A stretch of 64,000 nucleotides of DNA from Glandiceps talaboti (lineage: Eukaryota; Hemichordata; Enteropneusta; Spengelidae). The DNA lies in contig NC_135555.1 in NCBI RefSeq assembly GCF_964340395.1, positions 11,171,431 to 11,235,430 on the forward strand. The letters run 5' to 3'. Of this stretch, positions 1 through 10,233 are shown one piece after another (position 1 is the first letter of the stretch; each line of letters begins with the position of its first letter). Below the pieces are notes generated by a model. It searched no databases. It saw only the letters and a program-made list of their open reading frames with translations, and was not told the DNA's origin. The position numbers and the translations under genes are program-made.

Positions 1-177
1 AGACAGACAGACAGACACACAGACACACACACATACATAGAAAGAGAAGGCAGGCAGGCAGCAGACACCCATACTCTAACATACATACATACATACATAC
101 ATACATACATACATACATACATACATACATACATACATACATACATACATACATACACACACATACAGGCAGGCAGG

Positions 178-209
<32 letters not shown>

Positions 210-210
210 A
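1..210. repeat. Compound microsatellite (AGAC / CATA / GGCA)
   Basis: AGAC repeats are followed by about 18 CATA units from 81 to 157, then GGCA and GACA units to 207. It lies in the sialyltransferase intron after exon 3. Confidence 0.95.
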
Positions 211-308
211 CATTTACATTCATACAGAAGCTACACAGAACTACAGACTAAAATTGTCTGTAAAACGAAATGAAAATTAAGATTTATAGCATATACATTT
301 GTACTTAC

Positions 309-488
309 CTTAATACATCCTTATATGTAAGGGCACTAAGTAACCACTCTAGGTCAAGTAGTTTGAATACTAACAAGACCATTCGAGTTTCCCCCTTCAC
401 TTCAAGGAAACTTTCTGGATACATAAATTGGTGCGTTGTTCTGTTTCCAACATCCTCCTCGAAACCTTTAGTAATGCCATGATTTATT
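309..488 (-). CDS. ST3GAL-like: ST3GAL1/2-like sialyltransferase, third coding exon (rest of sialylmotif L)
   Basis: The exon is 180 bases with acceptor TGTGTTATTTAG before 488 and donor GTAAGT after 309. Its first base completes an Arg codon with the AG that ends exon 2, giving the continuous family signature VMRINHGITKGFEEDVG. Next come TTHQFMYPESF and LLVFKLLDLEWLLSAL, matching the TTHHLVYPESF and ILVPFKTIDLEWVVSAI regions of ST3GAL1. The exon ends in phase 2 after residue 256. The exons for sialylmotif S and the motif III/VS catalytic His region (about 85 more residues, judged from the 340-residue human protein) must lie left of base 1, so this gene is incomplete here rather than broken. 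Confidence 0.93.
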
Positions 489-979
489 CTAAATAACACA
501 ATGCATGAATACAACATTAAAGTAAAATCTCCATGTTTGTGAATGAGTTTATTTACTGCTCAGTTTATTAACTAGGACGTTTTGACTGTCTTTTTCCTTA
601 CAACTATTCTCACTAAACAAAAACGACAACAAGAACATATAACTTTACAATGCAATGTCAATGAAACTGTAATCACTGGAATACATAATCCCAACTTTCG
701 AAGTATACACTTAAATAAGCTTGTTAAAGTGTACTCCATCGGGGGTGTCTAACCTATTGTCCTTAACGTCACACAATTATTCAATATTTAAAATGGAACA
801 AAGGCATGGCTGATTTTATCCCACCTGTTGCAGGTCACGTCCCGTGAGTCGTGAATATTCATTTTTACCACTCTACATCGCACAACTTAGTACAACTTAT
901 TCAAATTAACCATGAGGTGACCTTTGAAAACTGGGGTAGAAATATTCCGCCCAATATCACACATACACGTAGTCACACC

Positions 980-1143
980 GCCAGACTCGTGACTATCGTC
1001 TCTTAGCTTTGTAAGGCGCATGAAGTGCGCCCTGAGCGGCGAAGCCGTAAGAAGAGAGGGACTTTAGTCCGGGACAAGTCCCTCTCTTCTCGCGGCTAAG
1101 CCGCTCGGATACAAAGATTAGGGAATATAGTCACGAGTCTGGC
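980..1143. mobile_element. Fold-back (snap-back) element, about 160 bp
   Basis: The two halves are near-complete reverse complements. The outer ends are GCCAGACTCGTGACTAT and ATAGTCACGAGTCTGGC. Internal matches include GAGCGGC..GCCG against CGGC..GCCGCTC and AAGAGAGGGACTT against AAGTCCCTCTCTT around a short loop near 1066-1074. It resembles a non-autonomous fold-back or MITE element. No flanking target-site duplication is clear. Confidence 0.75.
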
Positions 1144-1165
1144 AGCGAGACTAATAAATATATGT

Positions 1166-1318
1166 TGATGTCACCAGTACCCCTATCTATCAGTCAAGAG
1201 CACTAGTGTCTGTAATTATTGCTGCTACATACGTTCAGATTAGATAGAGCCGTGCAATAGAAGGATTAGCTGGAAACAATAGACAGACTAATTATAGATA
1301 TAGGCACTGGTGTCATCA
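1166..1318. mobile_element. Small terminal-inverted-repeat element
   Basis: TGATGTCACCAGTACCCCTA at the left end is matched by the reverse complement of ATAGATATAGGCACTGGTGTCATCA at the right end, with about 100 bases between. It is a MITE-like structure, placed only 23 bases from the preceding fold-back. Confidence 0.55.
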
Positions 1319-1590
1319 GCATAGGGAAATGGTCCTCCGGTCCAAGAATTCCCTACCCCTGTGATGAAACTGTTCTGAGCTCAGTCCACACCCCTTACAT
1401 GCCAAAGGCTATATTGTTTCATTTTACTGATTAGCCATTTTTTCAGGATTGTTAATTCGAATTTGAAAATGAAGTATCTTGGTCCCCTGAAGGATAAAAA
1501 ACATTAAGCTATTAGTAACTTAAACTAACCTCGCCTCTCTTCCCCCTCAAATGTTACTTTTAACAGATAATTTCTTTGATATGTGCTTAC

Positions 1591-1784
1591 CTCATTACAT
1601 AGTCATGTCCATCGATGAGTTTACCATATTTACTTTTTCTCAAATTTCCAGAGTTTCCAACAACGGCACACTGTAGACATCTGCTTGGATCACCGAGTTT
1701 ATAGGGATTGTCAGTGGGAATAATTTGAAAAAGGTCATCCAATATTTTTGGTAACCTTTCGGGATTTTTGGAACTTTGTATTTT
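1591..1784 (-). CDS. ST3GAL-like: ST3GAL1/2-like sialyltransferase, second coding exon (start of sialylmotif L)
   Basis: The exon is 194 bases, phase 0 in and phase 2 out, with acceptor TTTTGATTTCAG before 1784 and donor GTAAGC after 1591. It encodes residues 133-196 plus two bases of 197. It begins KIQSSKNPERLPKILDDLF, equivalent to the LRLQREKKPNNLNDTIKELF region of human ST3GAL1. It then carries CAVVGNSGNLRKSKYG from residue 171, the start of sialylmotif L, which binds the CMP-sialic acid donor. Its first Cys is the one that in this family is disulphide-linked to sialylmotif S. The exon was too short and too split to appear as a long ORF; I found it by translating the minus strand between the two flanking exons. 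Confidence 0.93.
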
Positions 1785-2045
1785 CTGAAATCAAAATTAA
1801 ACGTACAAGTTAGTGCATCTGGAATGATTTTGTATATCTTTCAACGATGCATATTTACATCTTGTTCAAATTTCATCTAACGCCGTCAAGATGATATTAA
1901 AACTCCACTAATATTCTGCCGATTTGGAAGATACCCCGCCCCGGACAGAACTCCCTCTTAGTATTATAGTTGTTGGTAATATAGTTCAACCCACCTTTGT
2001 AAATAGGGATAAGGCAGAGTATGTTACAAACAGGGGGCGGCGATC

Positions 2046-2213
2046 ATGTCATTGACTGACTGACTGACTGACTGACTGACTGACTGACTGACTGAGTGAC
2101 TGACTGAGTGACTGAGTGACTGACTGACCGACCAACCGATCCTTTCGATTGATTGATTGATTGATTGACTGACTGACTGACTGACTGACTGACTGACTGA
2201 CTGACTGATTGAT
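2046..2213. repeat. CTGA / GATT tetranucleotide microsatellite
   Basis: Two blocks of CTGA units flank a block of GATT units. It is open in several frames by chance and is not a gene. Confidence 0.95.
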
Positions 2214-4965
2214 TATAGATATAGGAGGAGGCGATCAGGGTAAAAACGTAAACATGTACCACGAAGGTCAATTCAGGCAAAATAAAGAAGGTAAATAGCA
2301 ATGAACGATTAGCCGACATCTACATCGGATTTAAATCAGAGTGCTGTCTACCATTAGTTACTATACTAACTGAGACAAAACGCTCCCTTCTATGACGTCA
2401 TGATCCCGAAAAGCCTGAAGGGAGAACAATAAGCAGTGGAACTGCACATGGCTTTTCGGGTCGCCGCTGATCGCCAATTTTAACTCTTTTTTCTCACTTA
2501 TCATGCAATTTTGAATAGTCAGCTTTGCATTTACTGGTTAAGAAACATATAAAGAACTTTTTTCAAGGTTGTGGTATGGAGCATTTTGAATCACCTTGTG
2601 GCCAAGTAATGTACTTATTGATAGTCTCAAAGAGAACTTATTTAGGCAAAGTTCCCATATGTGTTTCTAGATACCTGGATACATTTCACCCAATTGCAAA
2701 AATCGAACATGAATGTACACACAACATTCAATTTTTGAAAAGATAAAACCATCTCGGCCCTTCATTTGGTGCTCATTCATTCCTCGCTGTCATTCATTCC
2801 TCGCTATGCAATCTCTCAAATGGTGCCACCAATTACGGATTACGAATGGACGTGCGTTAATAAAATAATGTATTGTAAATAGTAAATCAGTCCGTAGCTA
2901 TTCGCTCAATCGGATTTTGCAATATCACTATGACGTATGAACTTTCTGTCACTCAACACAATGTAGGCGTGGCTTTCAACACTCTCAACTTACTTTCCAA
3001 CCTATACACTGGACCATGTAATTTTGAAGGAAATATGTGATTTGTTAGAATTACAATAATATGGACGTTTTGGATTGGTTTAAAGTGGCCTGGCGGTCAG
3101 GGTTAGCACTTTGGAATTTGATCACCGATAAATAGCTTTTTCCCATCATGTACGTACGTGTGGATCTGGATTTAATCTTTATTGAAATGAAGCGATTCTA
3201 ATGTCTTTTAATGTTTTTAAACTCATAGTCTGGAAACAATTTTGTTTCTGTCTTCAGTTGGTCAGCAATCGTTTTCCCTGCTATTGGCAGGCGACGATTT
3301 TTTTCTCTCGAAAATCCTCAGCCACCCGCCCACCCCCGAAATCAAATGATATACACCTTATTAATCATTTCTGCCATGGGCGACACAATTGCAAAACTAG
3401 AAATTTGCATAGTTACCTTGTAAAGCTGTTAACAAGCTATAATATCATAGACTAGTAACTAAAATGCTAATTATATTTTTGTTGAGACTGCACGCTTTTA
3501 TTTTGTAGAATGCTCCTCAGTTTTCTTTCGCCATTTTATTTTCAGTTTCTTCCATCTTAGTACAAACGATTACGTTACAGCCCTGGTCTTTGAACTGTGC
3601 AAATTAGTAGGTATAAAATATGCGAAGTTTGCATGTTTAAACCAAGGACAAGTTGTGTGTTACAACTGATAATGTAGTAACTACCCGATAATATATCGAT
3701 ATTGTTGTAAAAAATTACAGCTAAATTATTCAGGCGAGCTTTAATGGACGTACTTTGATCCAAAGACACCGAACATGTAAAGTTGAAGTGAAGCCAAGCT
3801 AAATTATTTCAAAAGCCATTCACGCAAGGTTAGTCACATTCTCCCCACAATGGGTGTCAAATTCTGCTTTGCATCAATAATCTGCTATACATGTTGTAGA
3901 AACTAGATCATACAACACATATAAATAGCCAAGGTGTGTTCTCTTACAATGGCACCATTATGGTATTTCAATGTGACTGACGAGACACATGTTCTATGAG
4001 TATAATGAATTAAGTCTACACGAGTGACAACTAATTGAAGTAAGGTTTACCGCACAAGTGCTATAGAATAGAAGGATCAGGACCACACCAAGATTGAACT
4101 TGAAACTTTATCTCATCGCTGTACCTCCAAGTTCAGCATCACGGCTGAACTCCAGCAAAGGAACGCCTAGTTCCCTGTTTCAGGCCAAGCCTGAAGGCCA
4201 CTCTCTAATTTTTTACAAAACACATTTTACAGGAAATCTCGGAATTTCTTTGTCTAAACATGGAGGTATAAAAAAATTGTTCAATTAGCTGCTTATTATT
4301 AACCATGGTATACCTCATGGTATACCTCCGTGTATTAACTATTCCCGTGTCACAGATCTACAAGTTTAGTATTCTAAAAGATACCGAGTCTGGACAACAA
4401 TTGTCCCCATCATGGCGTCCCTCTGTTTCAAATTCACGGACGATCATTACTTGTAAGCGTCGATTGGTAATTTACATGCACGTAGGATTAATCGTCGACC
4501 GGCCTCCCGGTAGTTCCCATCATGGATAGATGTATTAGTGAGAGAATGCATCCATGGTCCCATGGAAGCTTACAGAGAAATAGCCATTTGCTTGTTAAAA
4601 AAATTCAAAAAGAAATGTTGAATATTTGGGGGTCAGACTAGACTAGGTTTAAATTACCTACTTTTGACTCCCCATTTACTCGATCTTCGCTCTTTTTTTT
4701 CGTTACCGTATTTCCTTGGTTCATTGTACATGTATTTATCCCGACCACGTCCTTCATATCATAACTTTGTATTTAGATTTTTTTTGACAATGATCAAAAT
4801 GTATCAATTTGAAAGTCCAAATTTGTCATGAATCGCCAACAGTGAATGTTTAATAGGCTACTATCATGTTAAACGATCGTTTATCATTAAGCTGCACGAT
4901 CAATTTAAAAATGTAACTCCTTGGCAAATATCTTGGATTATGGATGTTTATTTGGCTTCTTATTT

Positions 4966-5018
4966 TCACCACCACCACCACCACCACCACCACCACCACC
5001 ACCACCACCACCACCAAC

Positions 5019-5075
<57 letters not shown>

Positions 5076-5248
5076 GCCTGCCTGTCTGCGTGCGTGCGTG
5101 CGTGCGTGCGTCTGTCTGTCTGTCTGTCTGTCTCTGTGTGTGTGTGTATGTATGTATGTATGTATGTATGTATGTATGTATGTATGTATGTATGTATGTA
5201 TGTATGTATGTATGTATGCCTGTCTGTCTTTCTGTCTGTCTGTCTGTA

Positions 5249-5299
<51 letters not shown>

Positions 5300-5303
5300 T
5301 TGG
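4966..5303. repeat. Compound microsatellite CCA / CTGT / CGTG / GTAT / CTGT
   Basis: A CCA trinucleotide run (to 5015) leads into about 270 bases of tetranucleotide blocks whose motifs change stepwise. The long ORFs on both strands here are artefacts of the repeat. Confidence 0.97.
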
Positions 5304-5347
5304 CTGTCTATCCGTAACGGTTGGCTGTCTCTCATAATAGCATGAAT

Positions 5348-5753
5348 AAAGAGCGAGGTTTAGATGTGTGTTCTATACGTATAGCGTCATAGTCGCGTGA
5401 TTTGAAGCAACACAGACGTTTTGTATCAAACGACGCTACGTCAAAATGGCGGTCTACACGTAACTGTAAATACGTGTTAAGTTTTTGTCATTTTGTTCTA
5501 TTAAATGTCGTATTTTTTATATCAAAGTTCGGAAGCATACTAGGCAAAAATAAAGACAAATTTAGAAAACAAAGGCATGTGTCTGGCGGCTCTCTGGCCT
5601 TCTGAACAAAAGCTGTCAACGCGCGCGTTCATCACATTCCACTGTTTTTCACCATTGTGTTCTGAACGCGTAACTAAACATGCCTCAGTGCATGACAATT
5701 TGCTCCGGATCCCGTAGGCGTACGCGTTCTAACGTGTATCTAAACCTCTCTAA
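5348..5753. mobile_element. MITE-like element, full-length copy
   Basis: The left end reads GAGCGAGGTTTAGATG..GTTCTATACG. The reverse complement of the right end reads TTAGAGAGGTTTAGATACAC..GAACGCGTA. These form terminal inverted repeats of about 40 bp with mismatches. A second copy lies at 21754. Both copies carry a conserved CAAAATGGCGG (5442-5452) that resembles a YY1 site. There is no ORF of note inside. Confidence 0.7.
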
Positions 5754-6599
5754 TATCAGGGATTTGGTTGACTAAAACAAAGTTCATTTCTCCAGTGAAG
5801 TATATAATAATGAATTAGTTTCTCAAAAACACTAATGAATGATGTATGAGTGGCATACTAACTAATGTATTTTTTTAGCGAATATGTATGCGAGCATATT
5901 ACCATAAATAAGGCTTTTAAAATTAAGCCTTCGTTCCGAAGAAACCAAATCTACGGGGCACTTTTATTTCATATCTAGTTCTACGTTGTTGTTATTCCTT
6001 GGTTATCACATTTTTTTTCTCTCATTAATGTGGGCTGTGTTAGGTTGTCGTTACATCGACAATTACAAAACTGTTCTACGATTGAGGGTTTGTCATATAT
6101 GAGATTCTTTATGTTTGTTGACAAACACACGTACATGAATCACATTGGAGTAACCATGCAAGTTCGTCACACAAAAGACTGTAATTGAAAGACGGGATAG
6201 GTACGGTACCGCTTTTCAATTACATTTTGTATTTGGATTGTTTGCATGATCCTAGAGTTCACATGCATACCGGCGTTACGTCTTAAATTTCTTCTCCGGA
6301 ACAAAGCAGCTGCAGTTTTGTTTGCGCAACCATAGTAACTGGCTACAGGTTTCAAATGCGTGTGTGAACCCGCCCCGACGCATACACGTATAAATCTGAC
6401 AACTGTTGTGCCTTATAAGGGACGATCTCACAACATCGCACAAGCTCAAAAGGACAAACACCACCCACTTTCCCTAAACCGTCGAACGTTCACAAATTCG
6501 ACATCGACACGTTTATATATGATGTAAATGCATGATGAAAATTGTAGCGGTCACACCACAGCGATCGGTGGCATGTAAAAATGTTATGGTAAACACATT

Positions 6600-7641
6600 A
6601 TTATATTATATCATGCTACTATGCGCCATTCTGATTGGATAATAACTGTGGTAAAATCCCATTTTACCACGGCTGGCAGTGGTAAAATGGGCCCCTAAAC
6701 CAGCATATGAATAGTACATACAAGCTGAATGTGTTCGTTCTTATACCAATAAGTTAACACTTCCCCAGAGTAAAGGTGTGTCAAGTATCCTGTACAATAG
6801 TTTGGGTTACAGTAGTCCAAATAATTCCACTGATGGCCTTGCGATCGAAAGCAACGATCGATCAGTGGCTTCAACATCACTGATAAGGTACAAATTCTCC
6901 CCATGCAACGAGCCGTCTCAGCGTCCTACTCTCGTTACGCGTTGAATCGAGCAACACCGATTTAACTTTTAACCATCAGTCAAGGTGCGTCAGGATTATT
7001 TCGAAACTGTACATTTTCAGGTTCGGTCAATGTTCAATTTGTTACCTATTAAATTAAAGTAGACTGTGTCGCGTCGCGTCTCTGATTTACTGTCTTGCGC
7101 TTTCTCCGATTCAACGCCGAGACATCTATTTTTAGCAGTGTACAAGATTGTATTGTTCTTATGTAAATATCCAAACAAAATTGTTACTTTCTTTGACCTC
7201 TTGCCCCGTTTTCTTCGTTGCTAGTTTTCAACGCGTTTTCGTTATGCATTATATGATGTAAATAAAGTAATTTATATCAATGCAATGCAATGCATTGCAA
7301 TGCAGTGTATAGTTGTGTTCATGCAGTGTGTGTGGGGGCTACATGAACGTATCCACTCATTAAAATATGCTCGTTCCCGACGATCTATTACCGACGATCT
7401 TTTTCTGTACGTGCGAATTCGCCTTTTCGGGCATATAAATAACCACAGAATCACATTTAGAAGAAATAGACACACATTTTGATATAATATAATAGCAATA
7501 ACTCCCGCCGAAGGCGGGTATACACTCGAATTTGGTACAATTCGCTCCATATAGCACTCGCCATTCGGCTCGTGCTATATGTCGCGAATTGTACCAAAAT
7601 CTCGTGTATACACGCCTTCGGCGGGGGTTATTGCTTAAATA
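6600..7641 (+). mobile_element. 1.04-kb duplicated unit, copy 1 (ORF broken)
   Basis: It is nearly identical to 9207-10239 from the common left end ATTATATTATATCATGC to the right end TTATTGCTTAAATA. In order it has a short hairpin (6648-6670), remains of a small reading frame, an AATAAA signal near 7260, a TGCAA pentamer run, and a long terminal hairpin. Against copy 2 it lacks ten bases around the internal ATG and has other indels, so the small ORF is shifted out of frame. It sits inside another element, so it moved or was copied after that element was in place. Confidence 0.75.
7494..7635. other. 142-base near-perfect hairpin at the end of copy 1
   Basis: The outer arms run from AGCAATAACTCCCGCCG to the complementary CGGCGGGGGTTATTGCT. 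The stem continues through GGCGGGTATACAC/GTGTATACACGCC and GGTACAATTCGC/GCGAATTGTACC to an inner stem ATATAGCAC/GTGCTATAT. The same structure with a few changes ends copy 2. Confidence 0.85.
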
Positions 7642-8293
7642 TACTACCGAAAACCCAGGACAGTATATCACATAATTAGAAATAATTTTAGTCAACTTAT
7701 CAATATCTCACTAGTAAATATATGACGTGTTATCATATTAAAGGCATGAACGTTCTCGAAATTTGGATAGAAGTTCAGTAATGTCATTGACGCCAGATCA
7801 CCAAACCCCTCTCAGTGAGCGCCATGAATGTGTGACATCGTGCGAGCGTCCCTGAAGGCTGTGCCCAACGTTTTAGCATTGAAGTAGAAATGGAAAAGTA
7901 AAACCTTCCTTCTCGTCCATTGTCATGTATATTAAGCTTGGCTACCATTTGAGAGCACTTTCAATGTCAACACGTGTATGAAAAAACAGTAATGGAATAT
8001 TAGGCTTACCGGCTAAGAACAAAAGAGAATACAGCCGGTTTAAGCTTATATAGGTGTCTTGTACTTGCGAGGTCAGTCTCGAGTATTTGAGTAACAAGGA
8101 GTTCTTGACCTCCTACAACTATAGAAAGTTGAAAAACATACACGTGCACATCGGTAAACTTTACGTAGATTATATCAAACCAGTAAGGACTAGTGAGTGT
8201 CCCACCTTTCAAAATACCCAGTATTCGGTTGTTGAAAATAGTGAAGTGAAGCCGATAATTCGAATAAGCTAAATAAACGAAAATTATCCCTCT

Positions 8294-8374
8294 TCTATCA
8301 TATTGTCTTTTATCGAGTTGACCTCGATGGCAAACAGCTAATGCTAGCATCTGAAGTCTAGATCTGTATGACCT
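8294..8374. repeat. Inverted repeat, left arm flanking sialyltransferase exon 1
   Basis: About 80 bases that match the reverse complement of 8990-9064, including the exact 20-base core CATCGAGGTCAACTCGATAA when read on the minus strand. The exon lies between the arms. Confidence 0.85.
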
Positions 8375-8465
8375 TTGCGGAGGAAATACTTTTTTTTTCT
8401 GAGCGTAAATCTATATGTCTGATGAAATTCTTTCTCACTTTTATGAAAAATAAGTGACCACTCAC

Positions 8466-8861
8466 CATCCACCATCTACTGACGTATTCCTCGAGTTCTC
8501 TGTTCTCAAACGTCCAGATAGGTGAAATGCTGCTATTGTACCTTTCGTCAAACCACTGCGATGTACCTTTCATCCATACTGCAGATTCGCTGCAGTTCTT
8601 ACTTTGTTCCAATTGCAAGTCAGCGCCGGCATTGTTTATAATGTGCTGAAGTGTCAAGTTTCGTATAGCAGCAACTCTCGTGTCGCAATCGCAATTGTTA
8701 TAGAATTGTGCCCAGTTTCGTTGTTCGAGGTCGTCTGGTCGAGCCTTTTCTCGCTCTGATGATACCAAGCACAACGAATAATTGTAGAAGAACGGTACAA
8801 ACACCAGCGCGACGTATACTAACAAACAAACAACTAATATTTGGAGTCTTGACCGATACAT
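8466..8861 (-). CDS. ST3GAL-like: ST3GAL1/2-like alpha-2,3-sialyltransferase, first coding exon
   Basis: This exon encodes residues 1-132 of a Golgi type II membrane glycosyltransferase that would transfer sialic acid to the 3-OH of terminal galactose on O-glycans or glycolipids (CAZy GT29). The ATG is at 8861-8859. A short basic cytosolic end (MYRSR) is followed by one hydrophobic anchor (about residues 7-27) and a Cys/Asn-containing stem. The stretch WFDERYNSS at residues 103-111 and the RWW at the exon end match the WFDERFN...RWW block that precedes the catalytic domain in vertebrate ST3Gal I/II. The exon ends in phase 0 at 8466 with a consensus GTGAGT donor. An upstream out-of-frame ATG overlaps the start if transcribed. 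The assignment is firm because the next two exons continue the same family alignment in correct phase. Confidence 0.93.
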
Positions 8862-8989
8862 TGCAGATTAGCTCCGTACATTGGCAAGTTCTCTTTAGGG
8901 CTATTTTAATTAGGTATCACGTGAACAAACTACACGCCTATCAATCACACTAGGTTTATACATGTGACCTGATAATTGTAAGAGAAAGG

Positions 8990-9064
8990 GGTCATGCTGA
9001 CTGCAGATGCTAGCATTAGTTGTTTGCCATCGAGGTCAACTCGATAAAAGACAATATGATAGAA
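8990..9064. repeat. Inverted repeat, right arm flanking sialyltransferase exon 1
   Basis: This is the partner of 8294-8374. It lies upstream of the ATG, where the 5' UTR or promoter would be. A G11 run follows at 9163. An E-box CACGTG lies between the ATG and this arm at 8918-8923. Confidence 0.85.
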
Positions 9065-9482
9065 AATAGAAGTCTTAGAAGAAACTTTAGGAGTTGAGGG
9101 AGTCCCATTTAAGTTCACCGTTGAAAACCAAGAGACTGCCATGCATTGCAGCAATGCTGAGGGGGGGGGGGGAGATGATTTCGTTGGCCACTTCATTAAA
9201 ACTAACATTATATTATATCATGCTACTATGCGCCATTCTGATTGGATAATAACTGTGGTAAAATCCCATTTTACCACAGCTGGCAGTGGTAAAATGGGCC
9301 CCTAAACTAGCATATGAATAGTACATACAAGCTGAATGTGTTTGTTCTTATACCAATAAGTTAACACTTCCTCAGAGTAAAGGTGTGTCAGGTATAGTTT
9401 GGGTTACAGTAGTCCAAATCATTCCACTGATGACCTTGCGATCGAAAGCAACGATCGATCAGTGGCTTCAACATCACTGGCC

Positions 9483-9653
9483 ATGGCTGATAAGGTACAA
9501 GTTCTCCCATGCAACGAGCCGTCTCAGCGTCCTGCTCTCGTTGAATCAAGCAACACCATGAATTTAACTTTTAACCATCAGTCAAGTGCGTCAGGATTAT
9601 TTCAAAACTGTACATTTTCAGGTTCGGTCAATGTTCAATTTGTTAACCATTAA
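9483..9653 (+). CDS. Small ORF in duplicated unit copy 2, 56 residues, unknown
   Basis: The ATG at 9483 has a good context (GCCATGG). The product begins MADKVQVLPCNEPSQRPALV and ends LFQNCTFSGSVNVQFVNH before TAA at 9651. The frame is open upstream to 9381, so this may instead be the last exon of a longer product joined at an AG such as the one at 9396-9397. A polyadenylation signal follows 217 bases later. Ser/Asn/Thr-rich composition and the NCTFSGSVNVQF end look protein-like, but I recognise no family. In copy 1 the same frame is broken by indels, so it may be decayed or never coding. Confidence 0.35.
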   Translation: MADKVQVLPCNEPSQRPALVESSNTMNLTFNHQSSASGLFQNCTFSGSVNVQFVNH

Positions 9654-10091
9654 ATTAAAGTAGACTGTGTAACGTCGCGTCTCTGATTTACTGTCTCGAG
9701 CTTTCTCCGATTCAACTGATTCAACGCCGAGACATCTATTTTTAGCAGTGTACAAGATTGTATTGTTCATATGTAAATATCCAAACAAGATTGTTACTTT
9801 CTTTGACCTCTTGCCCCGTTTTCTTTGTTGCTAGTTTCAACGCGTTTTCGTTATGCATTATATGATGTAAATAAAGTAATTTATCAATGCAAGGCAATGC
9901 AGTGTATGGTTTGTGTTCATGCAGTGTGTGTGTATGGGCGACATGAACGTGACTCATCAAAATATGCTCGTTCCCGACGATCTATTACCGACGATCTTTT
10001 TCTGTACGTGCGAATTCGCCTTTTTCAGGCATATAAATAACCACAGAATCACATTTAGAAGATATAGACACATATTTTGATATAATATAAT

Positions 10092-10233
10092 AGCAATAAC
10101 CCCCTCCGAAGGCGGGTATACACTCGAATTTGGTACAATTCGCTCCATATAGCACTCGCCATTCGGCTCGTGCTATATGTCGCGAATTGTACCAAAATCT
10201 CGTGTATACCCGCCTTCGGCGGGGGTTATTGCT
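10092..10233. other. 142-base near-perfect hairpin at the end of copy 2
   Basis: The arms of about 51 bases (10092-10143 and 10182-10233) pair with few mismatches and continue into an inner ATATAGCAC/GTGCTATAT stem at 10147-10178. If transcribed it would give a long double-stranded RNA stem. Confidence 0.85.

Larger units (their letters stand above)
489..1590 (-). other. Sialyltransferase intron 2
   Basis: This 1.1-kb intron has GT-AG ends. Apart from the two fold-back elements listed separately (980-1143 and 1166-1318) I see no coding or RNA signal in it. Confidence 0.85.
6419..7852. mobile_element. Terminal-inverted-repeat element split by a 1.04-kb insertion
   Basis: The left end GGGACGATCTCACAACATCG and the reverse complement of the right end, GGGACGCTCGCACGATGTCA, are inverted repeats. 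They match the ends of the intact element at 43565-43881. The segment after the insertion (7641-7830) also aligns with the interior of that element, for example TCAACTTATCAATATCTCA against TCAACTTAACAACATCTCA. Without the insertion the element would be about 390 bp. Confidence 0.7.
1785..8465 (-). other. Sialyltransferase intron 1
   Basis: This 6.7-kb intron separates the anchor exon from the catalytic exons. It holds a CTGA/GATT microsatellite, a CCA/CTGT/GTAT compound microsatellite, one terminal-inverted-repeat element (5348-5753) and a second one (6419-7852) interrupted by a 1.04-kb insertion. The remaining stretches (2220-4960, 5760-6410, 7860-8290) show no supported gene. Small direct or inverted motifs such as GGTATACCTC twice near 4305-4327 do not amount to a feature. 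Confidence 0.8.

Noticed and set aside
4921-5337. Long Cys/Val/Ser and His/Thr ORFs on both strands
   Set aside because: They are translations of CCA, CTGT and GTAT microsatellites, open in many frames at once. The same applies to ORFs over 24.57, 36.14, 46.99, 47.47, 59.1, 60.4 and 63.4 kb.
7285-7695. Overlapping ORFs at the end of the duplicated unit (..VIAIILYQN.., ..NNPRRRRVYTRFW..)
   Set aside because: They are readings through the 142-base hairpin. Frames on both strands are mirror products of the inverted repeat.
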